From: Sporolactobacillus nakayamae
GTDB lineage: Bacteria > Bacillota > Bacilli > Bacillales > Sporolactobacillaceae
Direction: 5' to 3'
Length of the DNA: 64,000 nucleotides
Assembly (NCBI RefSeq): GCF_900113325.1
Contig: NZ_FOOY01000009.1
Coordinates: forward strand, 62,001-126,000
A model generated the notes under the pieces. It did no database searches. It saw nothing but the letters and a program-made list of their open reading frames with translations, and was not told the DNA's origin. Shown piece by piece: positions 1 to 8,625 of the stretch. How positions within the stretch are numbered: the first letter of the stretch is position 1; every line of letters begins with the position of its first letter. The position numbers and the translations under genes were made by a program.

Positions 1-19
1 TGATTGTTTTTTCTAATGT

Positions 20-48
20 TTGACATGAGTCGAAAAAAGTGGCAAAAT
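20..48 (+). promoter_or_regulatory. Probable sigma-A promoter of the tyrS leader
   Basis: A perfect TTGACA -35 box at 20-25 is followed after 17 bases by a weak CAAAAT -10 at 43-48. A start near 55 would lie just before stem I of the T-box leader, as expected. The -10 is poor, so the exact start is uncertain. Confidence 0.5.
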
Positions 49-68
49 GGCAATACACTATATAGCGA

Positions 69-300
69 TAAACGATGATGGGAACAAGTAGCGGTCGAAT
101 TTGTATTTCAGAGAGCAGGCGGTTGGTGAGAGCCTTGCAGCAAACGGCGCAGCGAATTACCTCCCTGAGTATCTTCTGTGAAGACGAGTAACAGAAGACG
201 GCTGCAGCCGTTAATGTTCAATTAAGTGACTGTATTTCTTTTGCAGTCAATGAGGATGGTACCGTGCGATAAGCGCTCCTTTTTGAGGAGCGCTTTTTAT
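69..300 (+). promoter_or_regulatory. Tyrosine T-box riboswitch with terminator
   Basis: This leader matches the T-box architecture ahead of tyrS. Stem I begins near 69, and a TAC codon at 158-160 sits where the tyrosine specifier is expected. The T-box core at 253-268 contains TGGT (257-260), which can pair with the ACCA end of uncharged tRNA-Tyr (discriminator A). The terminator has arms AGCGCTCC (272-279) and GGAGCGCT (287-294) followed by a T run. Uncharged tRNA-Tyr is expected to favour the antiterminator and switch tyrS on. The family and placement are secure; the exact specifier loop was read by eye. Confidence 0.9.
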
Positions 301-372
301 GTCTTCACTTTTTTAAGCAGTCGGTTATTAATCGGCAAAATCTCAAGTTAACTGTGGAAGGGTGTTTCAGAT

Positions 373-1623
373 ATGGATATTATTGATGATCTTAAGTACC
401 GAGGTTTGATTAATCAGGTTTCGGATGAAGAGGCATTACGAGAAGCACTTAAGAAGCCAATGTCGTTCTACTGCGGCTTTGATCCGACGGCCAACAGCCT
501 GCATGCGGGAAATTTACTCGTCATTGTGATCATGATGCGCTTGCAGAAGGCGGGCCATCATCCGATCGCAGTTGTCGGCGGCGGAACCGGTATGATTGGT
601 GATCCAAGTGGCCGTTCAACAGAACGTCAGTTAAATACGAAAGATGTTGTTTCCAGCTACGCGGAGAGCTTGAAAAATCAATTGAATCGCTTTCTTCATT
701 TTGAAGATGACAGGGCGACCTTTGTTAATAATGCGGAATGGCTGAACCCACTGTCCGCAATTGAGTTTCTTCGTGATGTCGGCAAGTATTTTACGCTGAA
801 CTACATGCTGTCGAAAGACTCTGTTCAGACAAGACTTGAAGCAGGTATCTCGTTTACTGAATTCTCTTATATGCTGCTGCAATCCTATGACTTCCTCAAC
901 CTCTATGAAAAAAACAATTGCCGAATGCAAGTCGGAGGCAGTGACCAATGGGGCAACATTACGGCTGGTTTGGAACTGATTCGCAAGCGTGGTCATGAAG
1001 AACAGGCATTTGCGATGACTTTTCCGCTGATTACGAAGAGTGACGGCACAAAATTTGGCAAATCGATGGGTGGTGCCATTTGGCTTGATCCCGAAAAAAC
1101 AACGCCGTATGAATGGTATCAGTTCTGGTTCAACGCTTCAGATGATGACGTTGTGAATTTCTTGAAATATTTTACATTCCTAACGAAGGATGAAATTGAG
1201 GCACTGGCAAAGGAAGTTGAGGAACATCCGGAAGAACGCAAGGCGCAAAAAACTCTTGCAAAAGAGATGACTGTTCTGGTTCACGGTGAACATGCATTAA
1301 AACAGGCGGAGCATATCTCAAAAGCGTTGTTTAGCGGTGAGGTTTCTCAGCTTAGCGGTGAGGAGATTAGACAAGGGTTCAGGGATGTACCGACATTCAA
1401 TGCGCCTTCAAAAGAACCGGTTAAATTGCTTGATCTACTTGTTGATGCGGGTGTTGTGACTTCCAAGCGCCAAGCGCGTGAAGATATTTCCAATGGGGCA
1501 ATCTATGTAAATGGGGACCGACGAACCGATCTGAACGATTTATTAACGCAGGATGACCGTATTGATGATGAATACTTGATTGTGCGTCGCGGTAAAAAGA
1601 AGTACACATTGATTCAATTCTAA
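373..1623 (+). CDS. tyrS: Tyrosyl-tRNA synthetase
   Basis: Cytosolic class I aminoacyl-tRNA synthetase that charges tRNA-Tyr with tyrosine using ATP. The 416-residue length is normal for bacterial TyrS. The HIGH-equivalent HAGN is at about residues 44-47, the KMSKS-equivalent KFGKS lies near 230, and the last 65 residues or so form an S4-like RNA-binding domain. The motif GGSDQWGNI, typical of TyrS, is present. The ATG is preceded by a purine-rich GGAAGGG. The tyrosine T-box directly upstream independently supports the substrate. The gene appears monocistronic or leads a short transcript. Confidence 0.97.
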   Translation: MDIIDDLKYRGLINQVSDEEALREALKKPMSFYCGFDPTANSLHAGNLLVIVIMMRLQKAGHHPIAVVGGGTGMIGDPSGRSTERQLNTKDVVSSYAESLKNQLNRFLHFEDDRATFVNNAEWLNPLSAIEFLRDVGKYFTLNYMLSKDSVQTRLEAGISFTEFSYMLLQSYDFLNLYEKNNCRMQVGGSDQWGNITAGLELIRKRGHEEQAFAMTFPLITKSDGTKFGKSMGGAIWLDPEKTTPYEWYQFWFNASDDDVVNFLKYFTFLTKDEIEALAKEVEEHPEERKAQKTLAKEMTVLVHGEHALKQAEHISKALFSGEVSQLSGEEIRQGFRDVPTFNAPSKEPVKLLDLLVDAGVVTSKRQAREDISNGAIYVNGDRRTDLNDLLTQDDRIDDEYLIVRRGKKKYTLIQF

Positions 1624-1793
1624 TAATTTTATGATTGAGGCATGAGCAACTGATTATGGATTGTTCAAATTAAATTTGGGAAAACAGCAGTAGGATGATG
1701 CCGCATGGTATACTATACGTACGGTAGTAGTTATAATTTTGACAAATGTGGAAGGTGCCAAATTGGCTTGAGCCACTAAGGGGGTCTGTAATA

Positions 1794-2027
1794 ATGGGTT
1801 CGGAAAACGAGAAATGTTCATGCAGCAGCCTCGGTTTTAAAGAGCTGGTGATTGGCGGAGTTGTCGGCGGTGCGATTGGCGCTTCCATTGCATTGCTTTT
1901 TGCCCCAAAATCAGGAGCGGAAATTCGCAAAGATTTTTCCGTGAAGGAATTTGTAGACAATGGTGTTGGGAAAGTGAAGCAGGCAACAACAAGTCTTCTA
2001 AATAAGGATAATGAACCATATAGTTGA
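1794..2027 (+). CDS. YtxH-domain small membrane protein
   Basis: A 77-residue protein of the YtxH-like (general stress) family. The N-terminus is cysteine-bearing (CSCSS). A glycine-rich hydrophobic segment at about residues 18-38 (VVGGAIGASIALLFAP) is followed by the family hallmark KSGAEIRKD. I chose ATG 1794 because GGGGG at 1780-1784 is well placed; the open frame runs further upstream without a good ribosome site. The molecular role of the family is unknown; members are single-pass membrane proteins linked to stress. It sits alone between tyrS and a convergent phosphatase gene. Confidence 0.8.
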   Translation: MGSENEKCSCSSLGFKELVIGGVVGGAIGASIALLFAPKSGAEIRKDFSVKEFVDNGVGKVKQATTSLLNKDNEPYS

Positions 2028-2059
2028 TTGGAAATCGTAAACGTTTAGAATACTTATCT

Positions 2060-2120
2060 TTGTCAAGCCTTTGGCTCAGGCGAAGGCGCCGTCGCGACGG
2101 TCATGTCTAGGTCCGCCACA
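2060..2120. other. GC-rich palindromic intergenic segment
   Basis: A GC-rich stretch in otherwise AT-rich spacer. It holds the self-complementary CGTCGCGACG near 2090 and GCCTTTGGC near 2065. No coding frame with a ribosome site was seen. It may be a repeat fragment or a structured transcript tail; the function is unknown. Confidence 0.3.
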
Positions 2121-2142
2121 GGGGTTTCCTTAAGAAAGTAAA

Positions 2143-2187
2143 AAAGCTCTTCATACAGATTATTCTCTGTATGAAGAGCTTTTTTCC
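2143..2187. terminator. Bidirectional terminator
   Basis: A near-perfect stem of about 17 bp (5' arm 2143-2159, 3' arm 2166-2182) with A and T runs on both sides. It lies between the converging ytxH-like and phosphatase genes and can serve both strands. Confidence 0.85.
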
Positions 2188-2283
2188 GCAGTGCGCTGTG
2201 TTAAGTAAACATTCGCAAGCCGCCCTATAAGCCGATTAGATAAATTCGAAAAGACTTAATTTGGTGCGGGGCTGGAAGGATTA

Positions 2284-2979
2284 TTAGTTTACGCTATAGG
2301 TTGCTTTTGAGGGCAATTCCAGACAGTTTAACTGTCCGCCGAATACGCAACCGCCATCGATGCCGATGATATTGTTTTCACCGAAGAAAACTGCGCTTGA
2401 ATCATGAAGATTCATGGTGGGCGTATGCCCAAAAATCACTGTTTTTTCGCCACAATATCCTTCAAAAAAAGGCGTTCGAATCCATAAAAAGGTTTCCTGA
2501 TCGGTTTGACTGATCTCTTTTTCAGGATCGACCCCGGCGTGAACAAAGAAATAATGTTCAGTTTCTGCATACACATTTAATTGTTGGATCCATTCTAAAT
2601 CATCCTGAAGCGCATCAGGAAGGGTTAAGGTTCCGTCTTGGATTTCCTTATATACGTTCTCAATAGACAGTCCATAACTTGACAATGTTTGCGCGCCGCC
2701 GTTCTGGGCCCAGTGTGAGACGGCTAGGAGATCCCGATCGACGAGGGCTTTTTCCATCATAGCCTCATGATTCCCTTTAAGCGTAACGGCACCTTGTTTT
2801 TCAAGCTCACGCGCTTTTTTTATGACTGCTTTAGGATTATTTCCTCGGTCGACGTAGTCCCCGAGTAAGAAGAGAAGATCCTCCTCCATTGTATAGTTTA
2901 CTTTATCCAACAACGCGTTAAACGCATCGATTTGGCCATGCATATCACTGATCACAAGCAACCGTTTGACTGTTTGCAA
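2284..2979 (-). CDS. PPP-family metallophosphatase (PrpE/ApaH-like)
   Basis: A calcineurin-like phosphoesterase of the PPP serine/threonine phosphatase or bis(nucleosyl)-tetraphosphatase type, 231 residues. The metal-binding motifs come in family order: SDMHG near the N-terminus, GDYVDRG near residue 40, GNHE near 68, and later histidines in VHAG and GHTP. The open frame extends 32 codons upstream. The TTG start at 2979 is preferred because a clear GAGAGG site lies 8 bases before it and the protein then begins right at the first motif. The substrate (phosphoprotein or Ap4A) cannot be told from sequence. Confidence 0.85.
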   Translation of the reverse strand: MQTVKRLLVISDMHGQIDAFNALLDKVNYTMEEDLLFLLGDYVDRGNNPKAVIKKARELEKQGAVTLKGNHEAMMEKALVDRDLLAVSHWAQNGGAQTLSSYGLSIENVYKEIQDGTLTLPDALQDDLEWIQQLNVYAETEHYFFVHAGVDPEKEISQTDQETFLWIRTPFFEGYCGEKTVIFGHTPTMNLHDSSAVFFGENNIIGIDGGCVFGGQLNCLELPSKATYSVN

Positions 2980-3120
2980 ACCGATAACCTCTCTTTCTAT
3001 AACTATCATAGACAAGTTACATTCTATTATGCAACCATTAGTAGAAACAAAGAAAAAATATATGGAACGAATCACAATTTATTTACTTAACTTGCTGTGA
3101 TCCATTGATGAAGGCAAAAG

Positions 3121-3144
3121 AAAAAGCCCGGTTAAGGGCTTTTT
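3121..3144 (-). terminator. Terminator after ltaS
   Basis: AAAAAGCCC and GGGCTTTTT form a short GC stem with flanking A/T runs just beyond the stop of the lipoteichoic acid synthase gene on the minus strand. Confidence 0.85.
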
Positions 3145-3146
3145 CG

Positions 3147-5135
3147 TCATTTTTTTGTACCGTTGGAAGAGATACCATAATTAGAATCAGGTGGAATCTT
3201 CTGATCCGTGTTGTAATTAATCTTTGACACATCCGGCGGGACGAATCCTTTCGGATGGTAGAAGCGAAGCAGATCACCATAGATAACCTTATCCGAGTAA
3301 TCAAGCATCTTTTTAGCAACATCTTCATAGGGCTTTCCTAGCGAGGCCTCAACCTTCTGACCGCTGCTATTGTCGTAAACATCACCGCCAACAATGGAGT
3401 ATTTATTGGTAATGACATCACCGTTGCGGAAAGGAATGATCTGGTGATGCTGTTTGGAAAATAAATCGGTGCCAAACTGGATGTAATTCTTCGTGTTGAT
3501 ACCAAGAAGACTCATTAATGTTGGACGAACATCTACCTCGCCACCGTAAGTAGATACGGTGCCGCCAGCTACTTTTGGAATATGAATGAACAGTGGCACG
3601 CGCTGGAGTTGAGCGTTATCAAATGGTGTGATCTGATCTTTACCCAGCACTTTAGCCATAGCGTCATTGTGATTTTCAGAAAGACCATAGTGATCACCAT
3701 ACATGACAATAACTGTCTTATCAAAAAGACCGGATTTCTTCAAATCTGTGAAGAATTGCTCGATGGCTTGATCCATGTAATTAGCCGATTGAAAATAATT
3801 ATTGACGACGCTATCTCCAAAATCCCCAGGTTTAAACGTTGTATCTTCTTTATCCATCCCGAATGGAAAGTGGTTGGACAATAGAATCAGTTTGCTATAA
3901 AAAGGCTGCTTTAAATTAGTCAGATAAGGCATCGTTTCCTTAAGAAAGGGCTTATCCTTCATTCCATAATTTTTAGTATTCTCTGCGCTCATATCGTAAT
4001 ATTTTGAGTCGAAGAACCGTTCGTAACCGAGTGATTTATACATTTGGTCGCGATTCCAGAACGATTTAACGTTACCATGAAATGCGGCTGTTTCGTATCC
4101 GCGCTGATTCATCATTGCGGGAGCAGCCTGATACGCATTAAATCCCTTCATTTGAAAAACAGGGCCCTGAGAAAGAGGAAAGAGAGAATTTTCCATCATG
4201 AATTCGGCATCGGATGTCTTTCCTGATCCGGTTTGATGAAAGAAATTTTTGAAATAAGTCGTATTGTCGACACCTGTAGCCAGCTTATTTAGAAAAGGAG
4301 TGACCTCTGTTCCATCGGGCATTTTGTAGTTAATAATAAAACTTTGCAGAGATTCAAGGGAAATATAAATCACATTCATCCCTTTTGCCTTCGCGTAGTA
4401 CTCCGGATTAGGTGCCGCGAAATTTGATTTTGTAAAGTTTTGAATATCATTAATGTCGCTGCTGTCCGCCATTGCTCGTTGCGCATTTGAGCGTGCATTC
4501 TGAATTGCGTCATAGATAGCGAAGTTATAAGCACCTAAATATTTGACAATATAGTTTCGATCAAATGTTCTACTGAGCAATTCCGGACGATCTGTTTCAG
4601 CTAAGCTTAAATTAACGATAAAAATCATGACAGCAGACACAAATACGGTAAAGATCGCGCGAATATTCCAGCGCGCAGTAAAAGGGCGGGTCACTTTAAA
4701 GAGAACGAGTAAGAGAATAATCAGCGTATCCGAAAAGAAAAATACGTCGAGCCCACTCATAAGCGAAACAACGCTGCCGCCTAAATCACCAGCATTTCCA
4801 GTCGATTGGGTCATTGTCGAGAAGGTAATGAAATCATTGAAAAAGCGATAGTAAACAATATTTGCATAAAGCCAAAACGAAAGCAGGAAACTAATGATAA
4901 TTAGAAGCCATTGCTGCAATCGTCCTTTAAAAATGACGGCAATTCCTAAAAACAAAAGTGCAGAACTTATCGGATTAATGAAGAGCAGAAAGTGCTGCAT
5001 CTTGTCGGTTACACCAAGGTTAAATTGGGTCAAATAGACAAAATAAGTTTTCAGCCAAAATAAGATAACCGTGAGCGAGAAGAGTGTATATTTTTTTGAT
5101 AGCATACGTTGACTTGCAGCGTACAAATGCCTCAC
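3147..5135 (-). CDS. ltaS: Lipoteichoic acid synthase family protein
   Basis: Membrane enzyme of the LtaS/YfnI/YqgS family, which polymerises glycerol phosphate from phosphatidylglycerol onto the lipid anchor of lipoteichoic acid at the outer membrane face. About five transmembrane segments fill the first 210 residues. An extracellular sulfatase-fold domain follows, beginning near NVIYISLESLQ, where the glutamate is a metal ligand. GKTSDAEF contains the catalytic threonine, and MYGDHYG and HxPF-type metal and substrate residues follow. The length of 662 residues is typical. The start is a GTG with ACCTCCT (minus-strand AGGAGGT) 10 bases upstream. Which paralogue it is (main synthase or primase) cannot be fixed here. 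Confidence 0.93.
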   Translation of the reverse strand: MRHLYAASQRMLSKKYTLFSLTVILFWLKTYFVYLTQFNLGVTDKMQHFLLFINPISSALLFLGIAVIFKGRLQQWLLIIISFLLSFWLYANIVYYRFFNDFITFSTMTQSTGNAGDLGGSVVSLMSGLDVFFFSDTLIILLLVLFKVTRPFTARWNIRAIFTVFVSAVMIFIVNLSLAETDRPELLSRTFDRNYIVKYLGAYNFAIYDAIQNARSNAQRAMADSSDINDIQNFTKSNFAAPNPEYYAKAKGMNVIYISLESLQSFIINYKMPDGTEVTPFLNKLATGVDNTTYFKNFFHQTGSGKTSDAEFMMENSLFPLSQGPVFQMKGFNAYQAAPAMMNQRGYETAAFHGNVKSFWNRDQMYKSLGYERFFDSKYYDMSAENTKNYGMKDKPFLKETMPYLTNLKQPFYSKLILLSNHFPFGMDKEDTTFKPGDFGDSVVNNYFQSANYMDQAIEQFFTDLKKSGLFDKTVIVMYGDHYGLSENHNDAMAKVLGKDQITPFDNAQLQRVPLFIHIPKVAGGTVSTYGGEVDVRPTLMSLLGINTKNYIQFGTDLFSKQHHQIIPFRNGDVITNKYSIVGGDVYDNSSGQKVEASLGKPYEDVAKKMLDYSDKVIYGDLLRFYHPKGFVPPDVSKINYNTDQKIPPDSNYGISSNGTKK

Positions 5136-5511
5136 GTTTGTTCAACCTCCTGGAAACGAAAATTGATCGTATAGAGTATTACTCTCAGTTTTTAGAGATC
5201 ACAATAATTCTAAATTATATCATACAGAAGCAGATTAATTCATGTTACTATTGTGTAAAAAAAAAGACACTTGAAACCTTCAACTATTCTAATTCAATTT
5301 AAATAAAAGTCAAGATACAGGCACACTTCTTCGTTTTTAAGATGTTCATTCAATAAGATAAAGTTCGTTTTATGTTGAAATTTGACAATTATATAGGAAG
5401 TAAGTGGAATTTTAATTAACTATGCACTGCTAACTATTGGACGCAAATAAACAGAGCGGCGCTTAAATAAGCTGCTCTGTAGTTTGGAAAGTATGGTTTA
5501 TTTGGCTGATT
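5136..5511. promoter_or_regulatory. Intergenic region with ltaS promoter
   Basis: This 376-base AT-rich spacer contains no convincing gene. On the minus strand an extended -10, TGATATAAT (5222-5214), lies about 80 bases before the ltaS start and is its likely promoter. The far end holds the terminator of the gene at 5512. Confidence 0.5.
5451..5480 (-). terminator. Terminator of the 5512-6018 gene
   Basis: Arms ACAGAGC (5451-5457) and GCTCTGT (5474-5480) form a hairpin that, read on the minus strand, is followed by a short T-rich stretch. It lies about 30 bases past the stop codon of the membrane-protein gene. Confidence 0.55.
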
Positions 5512-6018
5512 TCAGCGTACTTCGCGGAGACGCTTCAATTTCTGCTCGTTTTGACCTACATTCTTTAGCAAAGAAGGATATCTGAGCAGCAGCATGCTGT
5601 AGCGACCTAATAAAAATCCTGCAACAAAAATGAAATAAATAATAAAGCTTGAGGATCCATTTAACGAAGGTGTTGACGCCAGGTAGTGTATGGAAACGTA
5701 TTTAAGCGCAAAGCGAATGGGTATTGAAAGAAACCATATCAGTACCGACATGATGGATCCTGCTAAATACCATGCACCATCATGGTTCAGAAGTGGGGTG
5801 AACCGACCTTGAATCAAGCCTAGACCAAAGGAAAACAAGAGTGTCGCCACGATCATACACCAATCGATGAGAGGCAGTGCGTGCATGGTGGAAAGCGCGC
5901 AGCTTGCGCATATTAGCAGGGCAAGAGGCTGTCGGTACAGTCTCCCGGTTAAAGGCTTTTCCCTGAGCTGATTAAAGAGGACGAGAGTCAGCATAACCGA
6001 TCCCGCGACAAGGAACAT
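5512..6018 (-). CDS. Uncharacterised multi-pass membrane protein
   Basis: A 168-residue hydrophobic protein with about five transmembrane helices and a basic C-terminal tail (LKRLREVR). I do not recognise the family with certainty; size and layout resemble CcdC/DUF1453 proteins, but no diagnostic motif was identified. ATG 6018 is chosen over the longer frame because GGAGGTGAG lies 7 bases ahead of it. It is a single gene, divergent from the secreted hydrolase gene to its right. Confidence 0.6.
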   Translation of the reverse strand: MFLVAGSVMLTLVLFNQLREKPLTGRLYRQPLALLICASCALSTMHALPLIDWCMIVATLLFSFGLGLIQGRFTPLLNHDGAWYLAGSIMSVLIWFLSIPIRFALKYVSIHYLASTPSLNGSSSFIIYFIFVAGFLLGRYSMLLLRYPSLLKNVGQNEQKLKRLREVR

Positions 6019-6132
6019 GGTCTCACCTCCACACTCATTTTGTTTCACATGGCTAATGTATGTATCAATCAAATTGTCCTATTCCTAGCATTTATTTACG
6101 AAATAAACCAAAATTATCAAAAGAATAATTAT

Positions 6133-6149
6133 ATTACAAAATAATTACA
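6133..6149 (-). promoter_or_regulatory. WalR (YycF) box
   Basis: ATTACA-N5-ATTACA reads TGTAAT-N5-TGTAAT on the minus strand and fits the WalR consensus TGTWAH-N5-TGTWAH exactly. It lies about 100 bases upstream of the -10 of the NlpC/P60 hydrolase gene. In B. subtilis, WalR activates comparable hydrolase genes such as cwlO (yvcE). The match is seen; binding is inferred. Confidence 0.65.
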
Positions 6150-6244
6150 AAAGATAAACGATTCTATTCGTGAAATATCGAGCTAATATTACAATTATGT
6201 TTCATAAAGACATATAAGCTTAATATCAGCTGCAAAAGATAGGG

Positions 6245-6253
6245 TGCTATAAT
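6245..6253 (+). promoter_or_regulatory. Extended -10 promoter
   Basis: TGCTATAAT is a full extended -10 element with no good -35, about 90 bases before the hydrolase start codon. This architecture is compatible with activator dependence on the WalR box upstream. Confidence 0.6.
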
Positions 6254-6344
6254 AAAAAGGTCGATAAAAAGAAAATAATAGAAAAGTCATAGAGGAAACA
6301 CTAAAAAAAGAGAATGATTGTTTTTGGGAGGAACTAGGCCGATC

Positions 6345-7604
6345 ATGAAAATTAATAAGAAAAAAGCAACCGTGACATTGGCACTGACGTTTGGACTGAC
6401 ATACACTTCCGTAGCTCCATCTGTTACATACGCATCACCATCATTAAGCGAAATCAATAGCAAAACCGCCGCACAAAAATCATTGAAGGATCAGCTGACA
6501 AAGCAGCAGCAAGCGATTCAAAATGAAATGGATGACATGAACAAGAAACAGTTGCAATTGACAAGTGAGATCAGTGATGGCCAATCCGATATAAATCGAA
6601 CGAACGATAAGATCAACGGACTGAAAGCGGAAATTACAGAAATTAATAAACGTATTGAAGATCGTAAAGCGTTACTTAATGATCGGTTGGTTTCCATCTA
6701 TAAGAATGGTGGATCCGTTAATTATTTGGATGTCCTGCTTGGCGCTAAGAACTTCGGTGATTTTATTGATCGTACGTTCGCACTCACGACGATTACAAAT
6801 CAAGACCAAAAAATAATTACAGATCAGAAAAATGACCAGCTTGCGGTGAAGACGAAGAAGGCAAGCGTCGAAAGAAAACAAGCTGCTAATGTGGCGAGCT
6901 TGGAAAAGCTGAAAAAGACACTGTCAGAAGTTGTTGCTCTTCAGGAGAAGAAGAGAATCGCTTCGAAGGCGTTGGATAATAAGCAGGATAGTGTATCTGC
7001 TCAGCTTGCCTCTCTAGCGAGTGCGGCAGACGATCTGAAACGCGCATCAATTAAGCCGGTTTCCTATAATCCTTCGAATAATCCGAACCAATCCAGTGAG
7101 TCGAATCAATCAAGCAATTCGAGTAATTCGAGCAGCTCAAATACGAAGGCTGCACCATCGAACAATGGTGGTGCGTCAAGTAATTCAGACACTCAATCCG
7201 TTGGGCTGTCAGCATCTGTTGCAACTGGTGGTATTTCGGGTATCGTCGGATACGGCAATAAATATATTGGTCGGTCAACTTATGTGTTTGGCGCTTCGAA
7301 TCCGTCAACCGGACAATTTGACTGCTCAGGATTTGTTCATGCAGCATTTGCCGCTAATGGTATCGGTGTCGGACGAAGCACTGGTGCATTGGTAAGCCAA
7401 GGCAGGGCGGTAAGCTACGCATCAGCGCAACCTGGTGATCTTGTTTTCTTTGATACATATAAAACAAATGGACATGTCGGCATTTATCTTGGTGGCGGAC
7501 GTTTTATCGGATCTCAAAGCAGCTCAGGGGTTGCTGTTGTCAGCATGAGCAACTCATATTGGAGTTCCCATTTCCGCGGTGTGGTTCGTAGAATCTTGAA
7601 TTAA
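6345..7604 (+). CDS. Secreted NlpC/P60 peptidoglycan endopeptidase (CwlO-like)
   Basis: Exported cell-wall hydrolase, 419 residues. A basic N-terminus and hydrophobic core end in a probable signal-peptidase site near VTYASPS. A long coiled coil (about residues 30-230, PcsB/CwlO type) follows. A low-complexity Ser/Asn linker at about 240-285 then leads to a C-terminal NlpC/P60 domain with catalytic Cys in DCSGFVHAAF and His in NGHVGIYLGGG. Such enzymes cut D-Glu-DAP bonds in peptidoglycan stems during growth. ATG 6345 begins the signal peptide; GGGAGG is upstream, slightly far. The WalR-type box fits a growth-linked hydrolase. Confidence 0.92.
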   Translation: MKINKKKATVTLALTFGLTYTSVAPSVTYASPSLSEINSKTAAQKSLKDQLTKQQQAIQNEMDDMNKKQLQLTSEISDGQSDINRTNDKINGLKAEITEINKRIEDRKALLNDRLVSIYKNGGSVNYLDVLLGAKNFGDFIDRTFALTTITNQDQKIITDQKNDQLAVKTKKASVERKQAANVASLEKLKKTLSEVVALQEKKRIASKALDNKQDSVSAQLASLASAADDLKRASIKPVSYNPSNNPNQSSESNQSSNSSNSSSSNTKAAPSNNGGASSNSDTQSVGLSASVATGGISGIVGYGNKYIGRSTYVFGASNPSTGQFDCSGFVHAAFAANGIGVGRSTGALVSQGRAVSYASAQPGDLVFFDTYKTNGHVGIYLGGGRFIGSQSSSGVAVVSMSNSYWSSHFRGVVRRILN

Positions 7605-7621
7605 TTGGTTTTGTTCTTATG

Positions 7622-7669
7622 TAAAATAAAGAGGTACGGGAGAAAGAGCTCCCGTACCTCTTTATTTTA
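7622..7669. terminator. Strong terminator after the NlpC/P60 gene
   Basis: A perfect 21-bp stem (7622-7642 with 7649-7669) and a six-base loop. The outer stem is A/T-only and supplies the T run in either direction. Confidence 0.9.
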
Positions 7670-7728
7670 TATTAATCTTAGAGAAACTAAAATTTTTATC
7701 AACGCTGCCTGAGTTATTTGTGACGTTT

Positions 7729-7782
7729 ATGACACCTGTCATGTTTTTTTTATGATTGTTGGAACTGGCACTGATGCATCAG
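7729..7782. promoter_or_regulatory. Two palindromes upstream of the ABC/TCS operon
   Basis: ATGACACCTGTCAT (7729-7742, arms ATGACA/TGTCAT) and CTGATGCATCAG (7771-7782, perfect) lie within 130 bases upstream of the permease gene. They are candidate operators for one of the encoded response regulators. No classical -35/-10 pair was obvious, which would fit activator control. Function is inferred. Confidence 0.4.
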
Positions 7783-7859
7783 ACCGCCTACACTTCTTAT
7801 AGAGGAGAAAACGGATAACGTAGATAACTTTTATCGTTTTTCTTTAGGAGGTGGGGCTA

Positions 7860-8615
7860 TTGCTGATTATAAAATGTATTCCTCTGATTAAGCATTTTCT
7901 GCGTGTGATGTTTTATTATAAAATCAATTTCATTTTTACCTTTGGTGTGCCGCTTTTTTCGATTAGTTACACTATGAGAAGTAAAATTTTTCAACAACCT
8001 CAACCATTACCCACCATGGAAATGATTCTTTTCTGGACTGGATACATGATTGTGCTCTATGCGTTGTTAGGCAGTGGACCGGCAATCGTTATGTTGCGCG
8101 AGGATCAATTTCTGAAGCAGTTTGTTTTTATTTCAGGCAATCGATGGACAGTTATCGCAGCCAAGTATAGTTCACAGTTAATAGTACTTCTTGTTTCCAC
8201 CTGGGTGCTCGATATAGTGTGCAGTGTATTTTTTTCTCTCCCGTTCATCACGCTTCTTTGGATTACGCTCGCCATGATTTTCATTTGCGAGCTTCCGATT
8301 TATGCGCTTTTCTTGTTTTTCGTCGCATTGAACGTCCGCCAAGAAACGATTCAACCAATCATGAACATACTTATATTCTTTTTTATTGCGCTAACATGGA
8401 ATGATTTTTCTGGAATAGCCACTGTTGACCATATTATTACGATTATCAATCCAATTGACTATGCGTCACAGGTTGGCCGGGCGCTTCTGTCTCGTATCTT
8501 TCCTAATGTCATTTTTTCACCACCGTCTGTAATGGTATTAGCAACCTGTATCTATTTAATGATCGGACTTTTTTCTATAAAACGTATGAAAATATTACCG
8601 ATTTTTCGAAATTGA
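7860..8615 (+). CDS. ABC-2 type transporter permease
   Basis: A 251-residue integral membrane protein with about six transmembrane helices and no nucleotide-binding motif. It is encoded immediately upstream of an ABC ATPase and is best read as its membrane partner. The TTG at 7860 is preferred because TAGGAGG (7845-7851) lies 8 bases upstream; a GTG at 7851 overlaps that site. Size and gene order resemble lantibiotic-immunity or antibiotic-export ABC-2 systems and the YvfRSTU-type cluster of B. subtilis. The substrate is unknown. Confidence 0.7.
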   Translation: MLIIKCIPLIKHFLRVMFYYKINFIFTFGVPLFSISYTMRSKIFQQPQPLPTMEMILFWTGYMIVLYALLGSGPAIVMLREDQFLKQFVFISGNRWTVIAAKYSSQLIVLLVSTWVLDIVCSVFFSLPFITLLWITLAMIFICELPIYALFLFFVALNVRQETIQPIMNILIFFFIALTWNDFSGIATVDHIITIINPIDYASQVGRALLSRIFPNVIFSPPSVMVLATCIYLMIGLFSIKRMKILPIFRN

Positions 8616-8625
8616 GGTGCTCTTG

